NCBI RefSeq assembly: GCF_004339525.1
Contig: NZ_SMGE01000001.1
Location: 4,030,001-4,094,000 of the forward strand
DNA: 64,000 bases
Direction of reading: 5' to 3'
From: Flavobacterium sp. 90
GTDB taxonomy: Bacteria > Bacteroidota > Bacteroidia > Flavobacteriales > Flavobacteriaceae
In this document: piece by piece, positions 44,687 to 53,021 of the stretch
Position numbering within the stretch: the stretch's first letter is position 1
Layout of the letters: each line of letters opens with the position of its first letter
Notes under the pieces: model-generated
What the model saw: the letters and a program-made list of their open reading frames with translations, nothing else
Database searches by the model: none
Told to the model about the DNA's origin: nothing
Position numbers and translations under genes: made by a program

Positions 44687-45058
44687 TTAATCTGAACCTA
44701 CAAGTTTTGTTTTGCCATTATTGGTGTCAATTTCTGCAAAGTCATGTTTTCCAATAACAATAAGTAGTTTGTTTTTATTAAAACCTACGTATCTTATTTG
44801 AGGTTCTCCAACTTTTGGTATTCCACAAACCGAAATTACATTTGTTTGCCATTTTAGTTTGTTTTTCTTGAAGGCAGATATTGTCTGTAAATCCTTTTCA
44901 ACATAGTAAATAACATTGTTGATTTTGATTCCTCTCTTTTGTGTTTTTGCAAAATTTATTTCTGAATCTTTTGAAATTAAGTCTGCATTGTATTTTTGTG
45001 CAAAGCTTGATTGAGCTACAATGAACGTGAATAGAGATAGTTTAAAAAGTTGCTTCAT
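44687..45058 (-). CDS. Hypothetical exported protein
   Basis: A 123-residue protein with a clear signal peptide (MKQLFKLSLFTFIVAQSSFAQ). The mature part is beta-rich with no family motif that I recognise (IRYVGFNKNKLLIVIGKHDFAEIDTNNGKTKLV). Its start lies 3 nt after the stop of the membrane protein gene, so the two are probably co-transcribed. Confidence 0.6.
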   Translation of the reverse strand: MKQLFKLSLFTFIVAQSSFAQKYNADLISKDSEINFAKTQKRGIKINNVIYYVEKDLQTISAFKKNKLKWQTNVISVCGIPKVGEPQIRYVGFNKNKLLIVIGKHDFAEIDTNNGKTKLVGSD

Positions 45059-45061
45059 AGG

Positions 45062-45550
45062 TTAGTTTTTGTTTGTTGAGCTTTGATTTGGGATCGAAAC
45101 TTTTTTTAAAATAAAATAATTTAAAATTTGGGATGAAATTATACTAAATAAAGCAATAAGTTGATAGTTTACATTTTGATAATGATAATAATACATGTTT
45201 TTAATATCGGCTGATGTGGTGTATTTTATAATTTGAGATTCTACAAAGCAATAGAAAAGATAAAATAAAACTAGAAGTACTGAAAAAACTAAAAGAGAAA
45301 CGAGGTTGTTTCTTTTCTGTTTTTGCAATTTTGAAGTAATATATAATCCAATTGGAATTAGTGTAAGTATAAATCCTAAATCAGGAACAAAAAATCTAAT
45401 TTGCTTTGCGCCGTAATATTCCAAATCATAATTTGCAATTTTTAAAATAAGTGTTCGTGTTAAAGTTCTATATTGTATATCATAAAATAATCCAATAAGG
45501 AAAAATAGAATTATTGAAACGAATAAAATTATTATGCTTTTAAATTTCAT
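45062..45550 (-). CDS. Hypothetical four-helix membrane protein
   Basis: Start chosen at the ATG at 45550 (MKFKSIIILFVSIILFFLIG). A longer reading from a TTG at 45634 is less likely because that codon falls inside a -7-like TATATTTG. The 162 residues carry four hydrophobic segments and no recognised motif. It is followed at once by the exported hypothetical protein. Confidence 0.55.
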   Translation of the reverse strand: MKFKSIIILFVSIILFFLIGLFYDIQYRTLTRTLILKIANYDLEYYGAKQIRFFVPDLGFILTLIPIGLYITSKLQKQKRNNLVSLLVFSVLLVLFYLFYCFVESQIIKYTTSADIKNMYYYHYQNVNYQLIALFSIISSQILNYFILKKVSIPNQSSTNKN

Positions 45551-45676
45551 TGGATAGTGTTGACTTTTTTTTTGATTTTTAAGATGAGCTAAAAGTAATG
45601 TTACCAAATAGATACTCTTGAAGAACTTATTCAAATATACCTAATTTAAAGTTTAAAATATGTTTGTGAAAAGGTC

Positions 45677-45710
45677 AAAAAAATACCCTTTTTCAAAAAA
45701 GAAAAAGGGT
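45677..45710 (-). terminator. Intrinsic terminator after the porin gene
   Basis: On the minus strand ACCCTTTTTC pairs with GAAAAAGGGT around six T, followed by ATTTTTTT. It lies 32 nt past the porin stop codon. Confidence 0.85.
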
Positions 45711-45741
45711 AAAATATATAATTTAAGATTTGAAAAAAGCT

Positions 45742-47013
45742 CTATTTTTTCCAGGTAAAAATTCTAGGATTAACTGAAATCATTAACCAAGCCCAATTGT
45801 TGGTATGTCCGGCATCTCCGCCTTTTATGAATTCCATAGTTTTAGATCCAAACATTTGAGAATAACCACCAGAAACATTAATGTCTTTTCTAAAGCTGTA
45901 GCCAAAAGTAGCATCAATCTCAGTTCCTAAATAAGAATCCATTTTTTCGTTCAACGGAGTTACTACATCAGCAGCAGCTAAAAATACATGCGGAATCAAA
46001 GCAAATTGCCATTTGTTAGAATTATAGTTTAGTTTTAAGAAAGCATCTTGCAAACCAACATTTTTTAAGTGATTCCCAACATAAAAATAATCCATATAAC
46101 CGTTGAATCCATGATTTGTACCAAATATAGGGTTGAATGATTTAATTACCGAGCTTCCGTCAGTTGTAGCTTTTCCAGATAGAAATTCATATCCTAAACC
46201 AGCTTTAAAAGAATCTGTTACATTATAACCAATGTTTATTGCAGCATCGTAGGCGCTAACTTGTTGATCCGTACTTTTTCCGGTTTGACCATAGAAACTT
46301 AAGTTACCGTCAATTTTTCCTGTTTTGTAGGTTAAATAAGTTCCAAAGGTTTGCATGTAATCTATTATTAAGTCAGGATTGGGTATGGTGGGTGTTCTTG
46401 AAAATTCATAACCCGTATTTAACAACAATAAACTAGCTCCAATTTTATCAAAAGTAGTATGATACCATGCATATTGCATTGTTTTGTAATTGGCTATAGT
46501 ATAAGGTGTTTGAACCGTGTTTTCAGCATTTGAGTTATAAGCTAATCCCATATCAAGCTGATGGTTTTTTGGATGAAAAGAAACCATTAACGCATCGTGG
46601 CTTTGTCCTTGTTGCGCCCAATCCATTTCTCCCATAATACGTTGATTATCGTATGAAAGTACCTGACGTCCCATTCTGGCGCTCCATTTTTCAGTGAAGT
46701 CATATTGTGCCCATCCTTCAAAAACAGCTACACCATTTTTATCTGCAGTGGCTGTAGTGGTTACATCTCCCCAGGTTCTGGTATTCTGAAACGTTAATTT
46801 TACGGTTAAAGCATCTTGTTTGTAATTGAAGTTTAATCTTGAACGTTGCGAGATTTGCGAAGTTCCTTCCTCATTATCCTTTAAAAGTGATTTGTAACCA
46901 TTTCGATATTCAAAACGAGGTCTTATTTGTAAATTTACATCTAATTCTTGTGCCTGACTTTCAACGCCAATTCCTGCTAATAGCAATAAAAGAATTATTT
47001 TTAGATTTTTCAT
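45742..47013 (-). CDS. Outer-membrane beta-barrel porin (alginate-export family)
   Basis: A 423-residue protein with a signal peptide (ending ESQAQ). The barrel start ELDVNLQIRPRFEYRNGY and repeated aromatic-ended strands such as RMGRQVLSYDNQRIMGEMDW (about 112-131) match the alginate_exp/PF13372 porin type. It is 97 nt downstream of the nrt2 gene, followed by its own terminator, so carrier and porin form one unit. It is therefore a candidate outer-membrane entry route for nitrate, not alginate. Confidence 0.82.
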   Translation of the reverse strand: MKNLKIILLLLLAGIGVESQAQELDVNLQIRPRFEYRNGYKSLLKDNEEGTSQISQRSRLNFNYKQDALTVKLTFQNTRTWGDVTTTATADKNGVAVFEGWAQYDFTEKWSARMGRQVLSYDNQRIMGEMDWAQQGQSHDALMVSFHPKNHQLDMGLAYNSNAENTVQTPYTIANYKTMQYAWYHTTFDKIGASLLLLNTGYEFSRTPTIPNPDLIIDYMQTFGTYLTYKTGKIDGNLSFYGQTGKSTDQQVSAYDAAINIGYNVTDSFKAGLGYEFLSGKATTDGSSVIKSFNPIFGTNHGFNGYMDYFYVGNHLKNVGLQDAFLKLNYNSNKWQFALIPHVFLAAADVVTPLNEKMDSYLGTEIDATFGYSFRKDINVSGGYSQMFGSKTMEFIKGGDAGHTNNWAWLMISVNPRIFTWKK

Positions 47014-47110
47014 AATTTGGTTTGTTTAAATAATGGTATAAAAGTATAAGAAAAAGATTTCTTTTTTTGTGATAATAATCATGTTCTTAATTTTTTAACT
47101 TTTAACAGAT

Positions 47111-48589
47111 TTAATTTCGGTCAATTACCTTGGCTAAAATTGGTTGCTTTTCGTTCATGATTTTTGTTATAGTATAATGCATCCAAATCAGACAAAGGGC
47201 TGAAAATATAAAGATAAAAATCCATGAACTCGACCAGATTCCAGTTGCGGTCAGCAAATATCCAAAAATTATCGGACCAAAAAATCCGCCTAAACCACCA
47301 ATCATTCCTACCATTCCGCCAACAACACCAATTTCAGTCGGGAAGTATTCTGGAATATGTTTGTAAACTGCTGCTTTTCCAATTCCCCATGAAATACCGA
47401 TAAGAATAACCAGAACCAGAAAAACCCACATATTAGCATCGAATTTAATTACCGTAATTCCTTTTGCAAGCAGCTCTTTCTTTTTTACAGTTTGGTTTTG
47501 CTCGACTACAACTTGCTGCCATGAAGTTTTAGTTGGCAAGATAGCATTTTCATTTGTATTCTCTTTTTTCTGAGCTACTGCAAAATCAGTTTCTCCAATT
47601 TTAATTTGTTCGTTTGAAACAGAAGTAATTATTCCTTTTTTAGTGGCCAGAACGCCCGGACCAGTTGTAGTAATCTCCATCTTCGGAATCATTAGTAAAG
47701 CACTTAAAATTACTGACGAACTTAAAACCCAATACATCACTTTTCTGGCTCCGAATTTATCTGATAAGTAACCACCAAAAGCTCTGATTACGCCCGACGG
47801 TAAACTAAAAAGCGTTGCAAATAATCCACCCATAACCAGACTGGTTTGATAAACGTTCATAAAGTTGGGTAAAAGCCATTGTGAATAAGCGACAAAACAT
47901 CCGAAAACTAAAAAGTAGTATGCTCCAAAACGCCAAACTCTGGCAGATTTTAAGGATTGTAACATTTGAGAAATGGTTTTGGTATTGTTTTCTATTTTTT
48001 TGTTTGTAGCAAAAATTAAAAATGCAATTCCAATAATGACTAAAGCGACTCCATAAATAACAGGAAGTATTTTCCAGCCGTTTTGAGGATCATTAATAGA
48101 GAAATGATTCAATAACGACGGCGCTAAAAAAGTTGTAATGGCAGCTCCGGCATTTCCCATTCCGAAGATTCCGAGAGCGCGTCCCTGCCATTCTTTTGGA
48201 TACCAAATTGAGGTATAGCCAATCCCAACGGCAAAACTGGTTCCAACCATTCCGAATAAAAAACTTAAGATTGCAAACGTTATAAAGCTATCAGCAAAAG
48301 GCAATAAAAATAGAGGAATCGAACAGAGCAGAAGTAAAAGCGAAAAGACATATTTACCGCCATATTTATCCGTAAGTATTCCAATTGGTAAACGCATGAT
48401 TGAACCGGTTAAAATTGGAATTCCAAGAAGCCAGCCAACTTGCACAACACTCCAATTGAAAATGCCGTTGTCAACCAAAAAAGTTACCAATACACCGTTT
48501 AATGTCCAACAAGCAAAACATACGGTGAAGGCTAAAGTATTCAAAAATAAAATCTTGTGTGATTGTGATAAAGAGTTTGTATTTTTCAT
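47111..48589 (-). CDS. MFS nitrate/nitrite transporter with periplasmic insert (copy 2)
   Basis: A 492-residue NarK/NrtP-type carrier closely resembling the protein at 19749-21224 along its length, including the nitrate signature GIGYTSIWYPKEWQGRALGIFGMGNAGAA and the extra loop domain between helices 9 and 10 (VVVEQNQTVKKKELLAKG). The loop is the most divergent part, but its end is strongly conserved. It is controlled by the phased boxes just upstream and followed by a porin. It probably supplies the assimilatory nas/nir system. Confidence 0.92.
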   Translation of the reverse strand: MKNTNSLSQSHKILFLNTLAFTVCFACWTLNGVLVTFLVDNGIFNWSVVQVGWLLGIPILTGSIMRLPIGILTDKYGGKYVFSLLLLLCSIPLFLLPFADSFITFAILSFLFGMVGTSFAVGIGYTSIWYPKEWQGRALGIFGMGNAGAAITTFLAPSLLNHFSINDPQNGWKILPVIYGVALVIIGIAFLIFATNKKIENNTKTISQMLQSLKSARVWRFGAYYFLVFGCFVAYSQWLLPNFMNVYQTSLVMGGLFATLFSLPSGVIRAFGGYLSDKFGARKVMYWVLSSSVILSALLMIPKMEITTTGPGVLATKKGIITSVSNEQIKIGETDFAVAQKKENTNENAILPTKTSWQQVVVEQNQTVKKKELLAKGITVIKFDANMWVFLVLVILIGISWGIGKAAVYKHIPEYFPTEIGVVGGMVGMIGGLGGFFGPIIFGYLLTATGIWSSSWIFIFIFSALCLIWMHYTITKIMNEKQPILAKVIDRN

Positions 48590-48609
48590 AGTACTTAGAT
48601 TTGTTTTAC

Positions 48610-48641
48610 CAAATGTAAATACTTATAAGTATAAATACGTA
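48610..48641 (-). promoter_or_regulatory. nrt2 promoter with phased TATTTA/TACTTA/TACGTA boxes
   Basis: Minus-strand -7 element TACATTTG (48610-48617). Hexamers start at 48616, 48626 and 48636, again 10 bp apart, with the outer one TACGTA. TACTTATAAGTA forms an inverted pair of heptamers at 48620-48631. No -33 TTTG. Confidence 0.7.
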
Positions 48642-48754
48642 ATTTTATCTAAGTATTTTGAGTTTAATAAGTAGATTTACCAACATCACAAAATTGATTC
48701 TCTATTTTATTAAAATGCTATTTTTAAAAGCTCCTTTTTGTTGTTTAAACAGAA

Positions 48755-49414
48755 TTATAAAAGCGAATATTCTGTGGCTTTGTTCGAAAGTTCCATTAAA
48801 TTCTTCACTTTAAGCTTTTTCATTAGATTAAAACGGTGTACTTCGGCAGTTCGCTTGCTAATTTCCAGAGCTTCAGCGATTTCCTTGTTGCCTTTTCCGG
48901 ATAATAAAAGCGTTAGAATTTCTTTTTCTCTTTTGGTAATCATCATTTCTTCGCCTAAATTTTGTTTAGGTTCCAAAGATGTTGAAACATTCGTTAATTG
49001 ACTGATTAATATTGACGAAATATCTCCGCTGAAATATTTTCCGCCCGCAGCAACAGTATGCAGTGCTTTCAGGAATTCTTCTTTGCTTGAACCTTTAAGT
49101 AAATAACCATCGGCACCAGCCTTGATAGATTTCAATACGTATTCTTCAGATTCATGCATCGAAAGCATAATAATTTTTACAGTATTACTTTCGCTTCTAA
49201 GTTTTTCTACTACCTCGATACCTGTTAAATTAGGCATACGAATATCTACTATAAGTAAATCCGGTTTGCTGGCTGTAACAACTTCAAGAGCATCGGCTCC
49301 ATCAATAGCTTCGCCTACAACCTCAATGTTTGCTTCGTTTTCCAGTAAAGATTTTATTCCATCTCTTACAAATACATGATCATCTGCCAGAACTACTCGA
49401 ATATTATTGCTCAT
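48755..49414 (-). CDS. NarL/FixJ-type response regulator
   Basis: A 219-residue protein. The receiver domain (1-120) has acidic residues DD (11-12), phospho-acceptor Asp 57 (LLIVDIRMPN) and a conserved Lys in LLKGSSKEEF. The LuxR-type helix-turn-helix (about 153-210) has LTKREKEILTLLLSGKGNKEIAEALEISKRTAEVHR. It is encoded 342 nt downstream of a NarX-like sensor kinase on the same strand, which is its probable partner. The TACTTAT heptamers at nearby nitrate promoters fit the NarL consensus TACYYMT. Confidence 0.93.
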   Translation of the reverse strand: MSNNIRVVLADDHVFVRDGIKSLLENEANIEVVGEAIDGADALEVVTASKPDLLIVDIRMPNLTGIEVVEKLRSESNTVKIIMLSMHESEEYVLKSIKAGADGYLLKGSSKEEFLKALHTVAAGGKYFSGDISSILISQLTNVSTSLEPKQNLGEEMMITKREKEILTLLLSGKGNKEIAEALEISKRTAEVHRFNLMKKLKVKNLMELSNKATEYSLL

Positions 49415-49442
49415 GATTTACTTAATTTTGATTCTTGATTTT

Positions 49443-49481
49443 TACGTATATTCATCTAAAAAGAAGATGCTAAGATACGTA
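49443..49481 (-). promoter_or_regulatory. Two TACGTA hexamers upstream of the response regulator
   Basis: TACGTA at 49443-49448 and 49476-49481. The second sits in an AATTACGTAT context shared with the nas and nrt2 promoters. The spacing (33 bp) breaks the 10-bp rule and no clear -7 element was found, so autoregulation is only suggested. Confidence 0.35.
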
Positions 49482-49489
49482 ATTTTTGT

Positions 49490-49740
49490 AATTTTTTTAT
49501 AATTAGATAATTTGTCAATTAGAAAATATCTTGATAAGATAATATGCCAATTAGATAATTAGATAATTCGTTGTAGACTTTTGTCTATTTTCTTTTTTTA
49601 AGAGAGGTTTTGTTTTTTTGTCATCTCGATCCCGAAGCTTCGGGAGAGAAATCACACAAGTAGATCGACAAAGATTGCGAAAACCTTTGTCAAAGTTCAA
49701 AACTTTGACAAAGGTCTGCGTGTAGAAAATTATCTAATTG
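49490..49740. repeat. Repeat-filled gap between kinase and regulator genes
   Basis: AATTAGATAATT words recur at both ends (49500-49570 and 49728-49755). Between them lie a CCCGAAGCTTCGGG palindrome within a GTCATCTCGAT-type unit (from 49620) and a TTTGTCAAAGTTC palindrome (about 49690-49715). No coding frame is seen. Confidence 0.55.
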
Positions 49741-49756
49741 ACTAATTAACTAATTC

Positions 49757-51562
49757 TCAAATAGGAATATTAAAAGTAATCCTCGTTCCTTCGCCGGGAA
49801 TCGATTTAATAAAAACGCGTCCGTTGATGTATTGAATTCTTTCTTTCATGAATAATAATCCCATTCCGGATTCGCTGTTGCGTTTTTTGTCGACCGCATG
49901 TATATCAAAACCTTTACCGTTGTCGTCTACAATAATGCTTAGCAAAGTATCACTGTGCGAAAGCTGCACAATAATATGCGACGATTCAGCATATTTTATG
50001 GCATTGTTTATCGCTTCCTGAGTTAAGCGATAAATATTGATTTCGATTAGAGAATCCAGACGTTGGTTAAAATCGGTTTTGTTGTAAAACAGAATTTCTT
50101 TTCCTGTTAATTTCGAAAGTTCCTGCGTAAGTTTTGCGAGAGAAGAAACAATACCATGATCGCTTAATTCCGGTGGCATCAGATTGAAAGTTGCCGTTCG
50201 AACACCTTTGATGATATCAAGCGATAATTTTTTTAAATATTCTATTTTTTGAGCCGCTTTTTCTTTGTCTTCCAGGTTAATACTTTCTAAACTGAATTTT
50301 AATCCCGTAAGCATTTGACCAATTCCGTCGTGAATTTCTTTGGCAATTCGGTTTTGTTCGTTTTCCTGATTTTCGACAATTTTGCTGGAAATAATCTTTT
50401 GCTGATTGATTTTTTCAGTGCTGTTTTCAATGTTCAAGCGTTCAACTTCTCGTTGGGCTTTTTTGCGTTCCGTAATGTTAAAACAAACAATTAAAAGTTC
50501 TAATTCGTCCTTTTTAATCATTACCGGAACCATCGATAAATCAAGCCAGATCGTTTGCGCTTCCTTATTAATGATCTTGATTTCGCCTTGCCAGCCGCTT
50601 CTTTGTTTTTCAAAAATAATACGGTCAATATTAAGCTGCTCTTTTTCGTCAGTCGTCAATATTTCTGAGAATTTCTTGTTAGAAGAAAACTTGGTATAAT
50701 TTAAAAGTTTGGCAAATTTTTCTCCAACATGAATAATCGAACCATCAGGAGCAATGCGGCAATAAAGCAACGTATTTTCCATTGCATAATTGAGCGATTT
50801 TAATTCTTTTACCGAATTTTCTTTGATTTCACTGATAATTTCTGTGTCGTGCGCCAGTTTTAAAGCTTTCTTTTCAGAAGATAAAAGTTTCGCGATCAGT
50901 TTTTCGATTTTCTTATTTGTAGGTCTGAAAATGAATAAAAATTCTAAAAGCAGAACTAAAAGAGTAAAACCAAAAATCCAATATTCGATCTTACGTTGTT
51001 CCGTAACTTTTTCGTGAGCTTCGAGATCGTATTGTGTTACGATCTGATTCATTTTCGAAAGGAAAACACCTTCGTTTTCAAGAACAAGCTGAACCAGTTT
51101 TTGATTATTGGTTAAGTTATTTTTCTGTTCTAAATTTAGAAGAAATAAATCAGTTGTTTCAGCGATTGTTGTGAAATTGGGTTTTATTTCACGATATAAT
51201 TTTGTCAGTGTTTCGCTTTTTTCTTTTGGAAAAGCCAAACTATCACTGCCATTTTCTAAGGCATTTTGAGTAGTTTTCCAAAGAGATAAAACTTCCTTTA
51301 AATGCGAAATTTTTTGTGGAGAAACATTAGTAGAAACATAATTCAAAATCAATATTTCTTTGACAATTTTTTGGCTCAGCATTCTTTGCTTTCCCGAAAT
51401 ATTGATGATTTTAGAATCGCTTAATTGTTGTTTTAGATTGTATTGAACCAAAAACTGACTTAAAATGATGGTTATAGCAATCGTCAGAAGTGCAAAAAAA
51501 TACAGACGGCGTAAATTTTTGAAAGTGATTTTATCTGCAGCTTCCTGATTGTTTTTTTTCAT
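49757..51562 (-). CDS. NarX-like nitrate-sensor histidine kinase
   Basis: A 601-residue membrane kinase. TM1 (about 20-40) and TM2 (about 188-208) enclose a PilJ/NarX-type periplasmic domain that begins with IINISGKQRMLSQKI (52-66). This matches the P-box of NarX/NarQ, with Arg 60 in the place of the nitrate-binding arginine. A PAS domain (about 260-370) follows, then HisKA_3 with the phospho-histidine in AKEIHDGIGQ (about 413) and a GHKL ATPase (EAINNAIKYAES, DDNGKGFD, GMGLLFMKERI). It should sense nitrate or nitrite and phosphorylate the regulator at 48755-49414. Confidence 0.9.
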   Translation of the reverse strand: MKKNNQEAADKITFKNLRRLYFFALLTIAITIILSQFLVQYNLKQQLSDSKIINISGKQRMLSQKIVKEILILNYVSTNVSPQKISHLKEVLSLWKTTQNALENGSDSLAFPKEKSETLTKLYREIKPNFTTIAETTDLFLLNLEQKNNLTNNQKLVQLVLENEGVFLSKMNQIVTQYDLEAHEKVTEQRKIEYWIFGFTLLVLLLEFLFIFRPTNKKIEKLIAKLLSSEKKALKLAHDTEIISEIKENSVKELKSLNYAMENTLLYCRIAPDGSIIHVGEKFAKLLNYTKFSSNKKFSEILTTDEKEQLNIDRIIFEKQRSGWQGEIKIINKEAQTIWLDLSMVPVMIKKDELELLIVCFNITERKKAQREVERLNIENSTEKINQQKIISSKIVENQENEQNRIAKEIHDGIGQMLTGLKFSLESINLEDKEKAAQKIEYLKKLSLDIIKGVRTATFNLMPPELSDHGIVSSLAKLTQELSKLTGKEILFYNKTDFNQRLDSLIEINIYRLTQEAINNAIKYAESSHIIVQLSHSDTLLSIIVDDNGKGFDIHAVDKKRNSESGMGLLFMKERIQYINGRVFIKSIPGEGTRITFNIPI

Positions 51563-51628
51563 TCGAAAATAAGATCTGTCTTTTTTGGGGAGAATATAAG
51601 TTGCTTTTAATTCGTTTTATAAAAGCAT

Positions 51629-52213
51629 TTACAATCCTAAAGATGCTTTTATTAAGTTTAAGTTTTCTTCAGAATAACTAATTTTTAAGGCTTCCTGATG
51701 TCCTTTGTCAGACATTTTATCCCAGGTTTTTTTGATGATATTTTTTAGTTTTTCTTCGTCGTGCTTGTGCACAAAAGGATCTAAGTAATATTCCAGAAAT
51801 ACCAAACAAATTACGTCTTCAAGTAATTGAGTTTCGGCATCTTTTTTAAGTAATTTCTTTTCGATTAAAAACGAAACACGGTCAATAAACTCTTGCGAAT
51901 ATCCTGCTTTTTCTAAGATTCCTGCGGTAGTTTTGGCGTGGAATTTTTTAAGTTCTTCGCGCCATTTCAAATATCCAACACGATCCATTGGATAAGATTC
52001 TCTCGCGACTTTCCATCGGCAAATATGTTGTGCTTTTGACGCAATCTGAATTTCTTCTGAAGCTTCAGGTTCAAATTGCATTAATCTTTCGTACATCCTG
52101 TTTGAATATAATAATTCCTTAGGATATTCGACATTTTGGTCGATTTCGATATTCGGATCCTGAGCATTTTCTGCATCAATCCATTCGCTTGCTTTTTGAA
52201 AAGGTGTGTTCAT
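51629..52213 (-). CDS. DUF4202 protein linked to nitrite reductase
   Basis: A 194-residue soluble protein fitting the DUF4202 family: FQKASEWIDAENAQDPN at the start, YSNRMYERLMQFEPEASEEIQIASKAQHICRW (about 36-67) and YPMDRVGYLKWREELKKFHA. Conserved His and Asp residues in helical repeats suggest an HD-like helical fold, but no reaction is known to me. It lies 144 nt downstream of nirD on the same strand and may share its transcript. Confidence 0.8.
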   Translation of the reverse strand: MNTPFQKASEWIDAENAQDPNIEIDQNVEYPKELLYSNRMYERLMQFEPEASEEIQIASKAQHICRWKVARESYPMDRVGYLKWREELKKFHAKTTAGILEKAGYSQEFIDRVSFLIEKKLLKKDAETQLLEDVICLVFLEYYLDPFVHKHDEEKLKNIIKKTWDKMSDKGHQEALKISYSEENLNLIKASLGL

Positions 52214-52357
52214 TTTTGTAGTTAGATAATAGAATTCAAATATACGGAATTAAGTAGAAAAGTTTGAAGTTGAAAGTCTAAAGGAGATGAAAGAAGCAAG
52301 AAGCAAGATTTGAAAAACTATATTATCTTGTTTCTTTCATCTTGTATCTTAAAAAGT

Positions 52358-52744
52358 CTAATCTAGAAAACCTACAAACACTTCGTTTTCTACTACTTTA
52401 ACCGGATATGTTGCAATTTTAAAATCATCTCCATTTAGGTTTGAACCGTCTACTAATGAGAATGTTTTTTTGTGCATTGGACAGGCGATTTTTGGGATAT
52501 CATCTGTTGAACCGGTCATTCCTCTTGCGAGAACCATTTCCATTTTATGCGGACAGGCATTTTGGCAAGCGTACCATTCGTTGCGACGTGCAAAATTGAA
52601 AATGGCGATTTGTTTGTTTTTATATTTGATGCAACCGCCACGGTTGGTTGGGAAATCTTCTATTTTTCCGGCTTTGAACCAAATTGTTGCATCACTTGGG
52701 TGAACGGTTTCATATTGATTTAAGATTTCTTCCATTGGATTCAA
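52358..52744 (-). CDS. nirD: Nitrite reductase small subunit NirD (Rieske-like)
   Basis: A 128-residue Rieske-fold protein. Unlike many NirD proteins it keeps both ligand pairs: ACPHKME (Cys and His) and ACPMHKKTF (Cys and His), so it may hold a real 2Fe-2S cluster. Its mate NirB is 277 nt upstream on the same strand. The long gap, with no clear promoter, leaves open whether it has its own start. Confidence 0.88.
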   Translation of the reverse strand: MNPMEEILNQYETVHPSDATIWFKAGKIEDFPTNRGGCIKYKNKQIAIFNFARRNEWYACQNACPHKMEMVLARGMTGSTDDIPKIACPMHKKTFSLVDGSNLNGDDFKIATYPVKVVENEVFVGFLD

Positions 52745-53021
52745 ATTTTAGTTTCCTGTTTCTTATCCCTCTTTTTACAATCAAGAGAGTTATGATGGCG
52801 CAGTAAAAAAGAGGGTAAGAGGACAGCAAACGTTAGTGATATTATTTTTCTTTTTTTTGGAGCTGGATTTTTGTAATTAAAAATTGAGAATTAAAAATTA
52901 AAAATCTTTGAAACTGCAATTTTTATAATAACTATACTATGTTTATTTAAACAAGTGAAACGCCTTTTTTGAGTTCATAAAATCTATGTTTCTATGTGTT
53001 TAAATAATTATGTATAAAGCT

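Noticed and set aside
45551..45634. Longer N-terminus of the four-helix membrane protein from a TTG codon
   Set aside because: The TTG lies within a TATATTTG promoter-like element, and the ATG at 45550 starts a clean hydrophobic helix.
47014..47110. Separate TACTTA-type promoter for the porin
   Set aside because: Only AAAAGTATAAG is present, with no phased partner or -7 element. Read-through from nrt2 is simpler.
49490..49760. CRISPR-like array in the kinase-regulator gap
   Set aside because: The AATTAGATAATT words are short, irregularly spaced and have no constant-length spacers.
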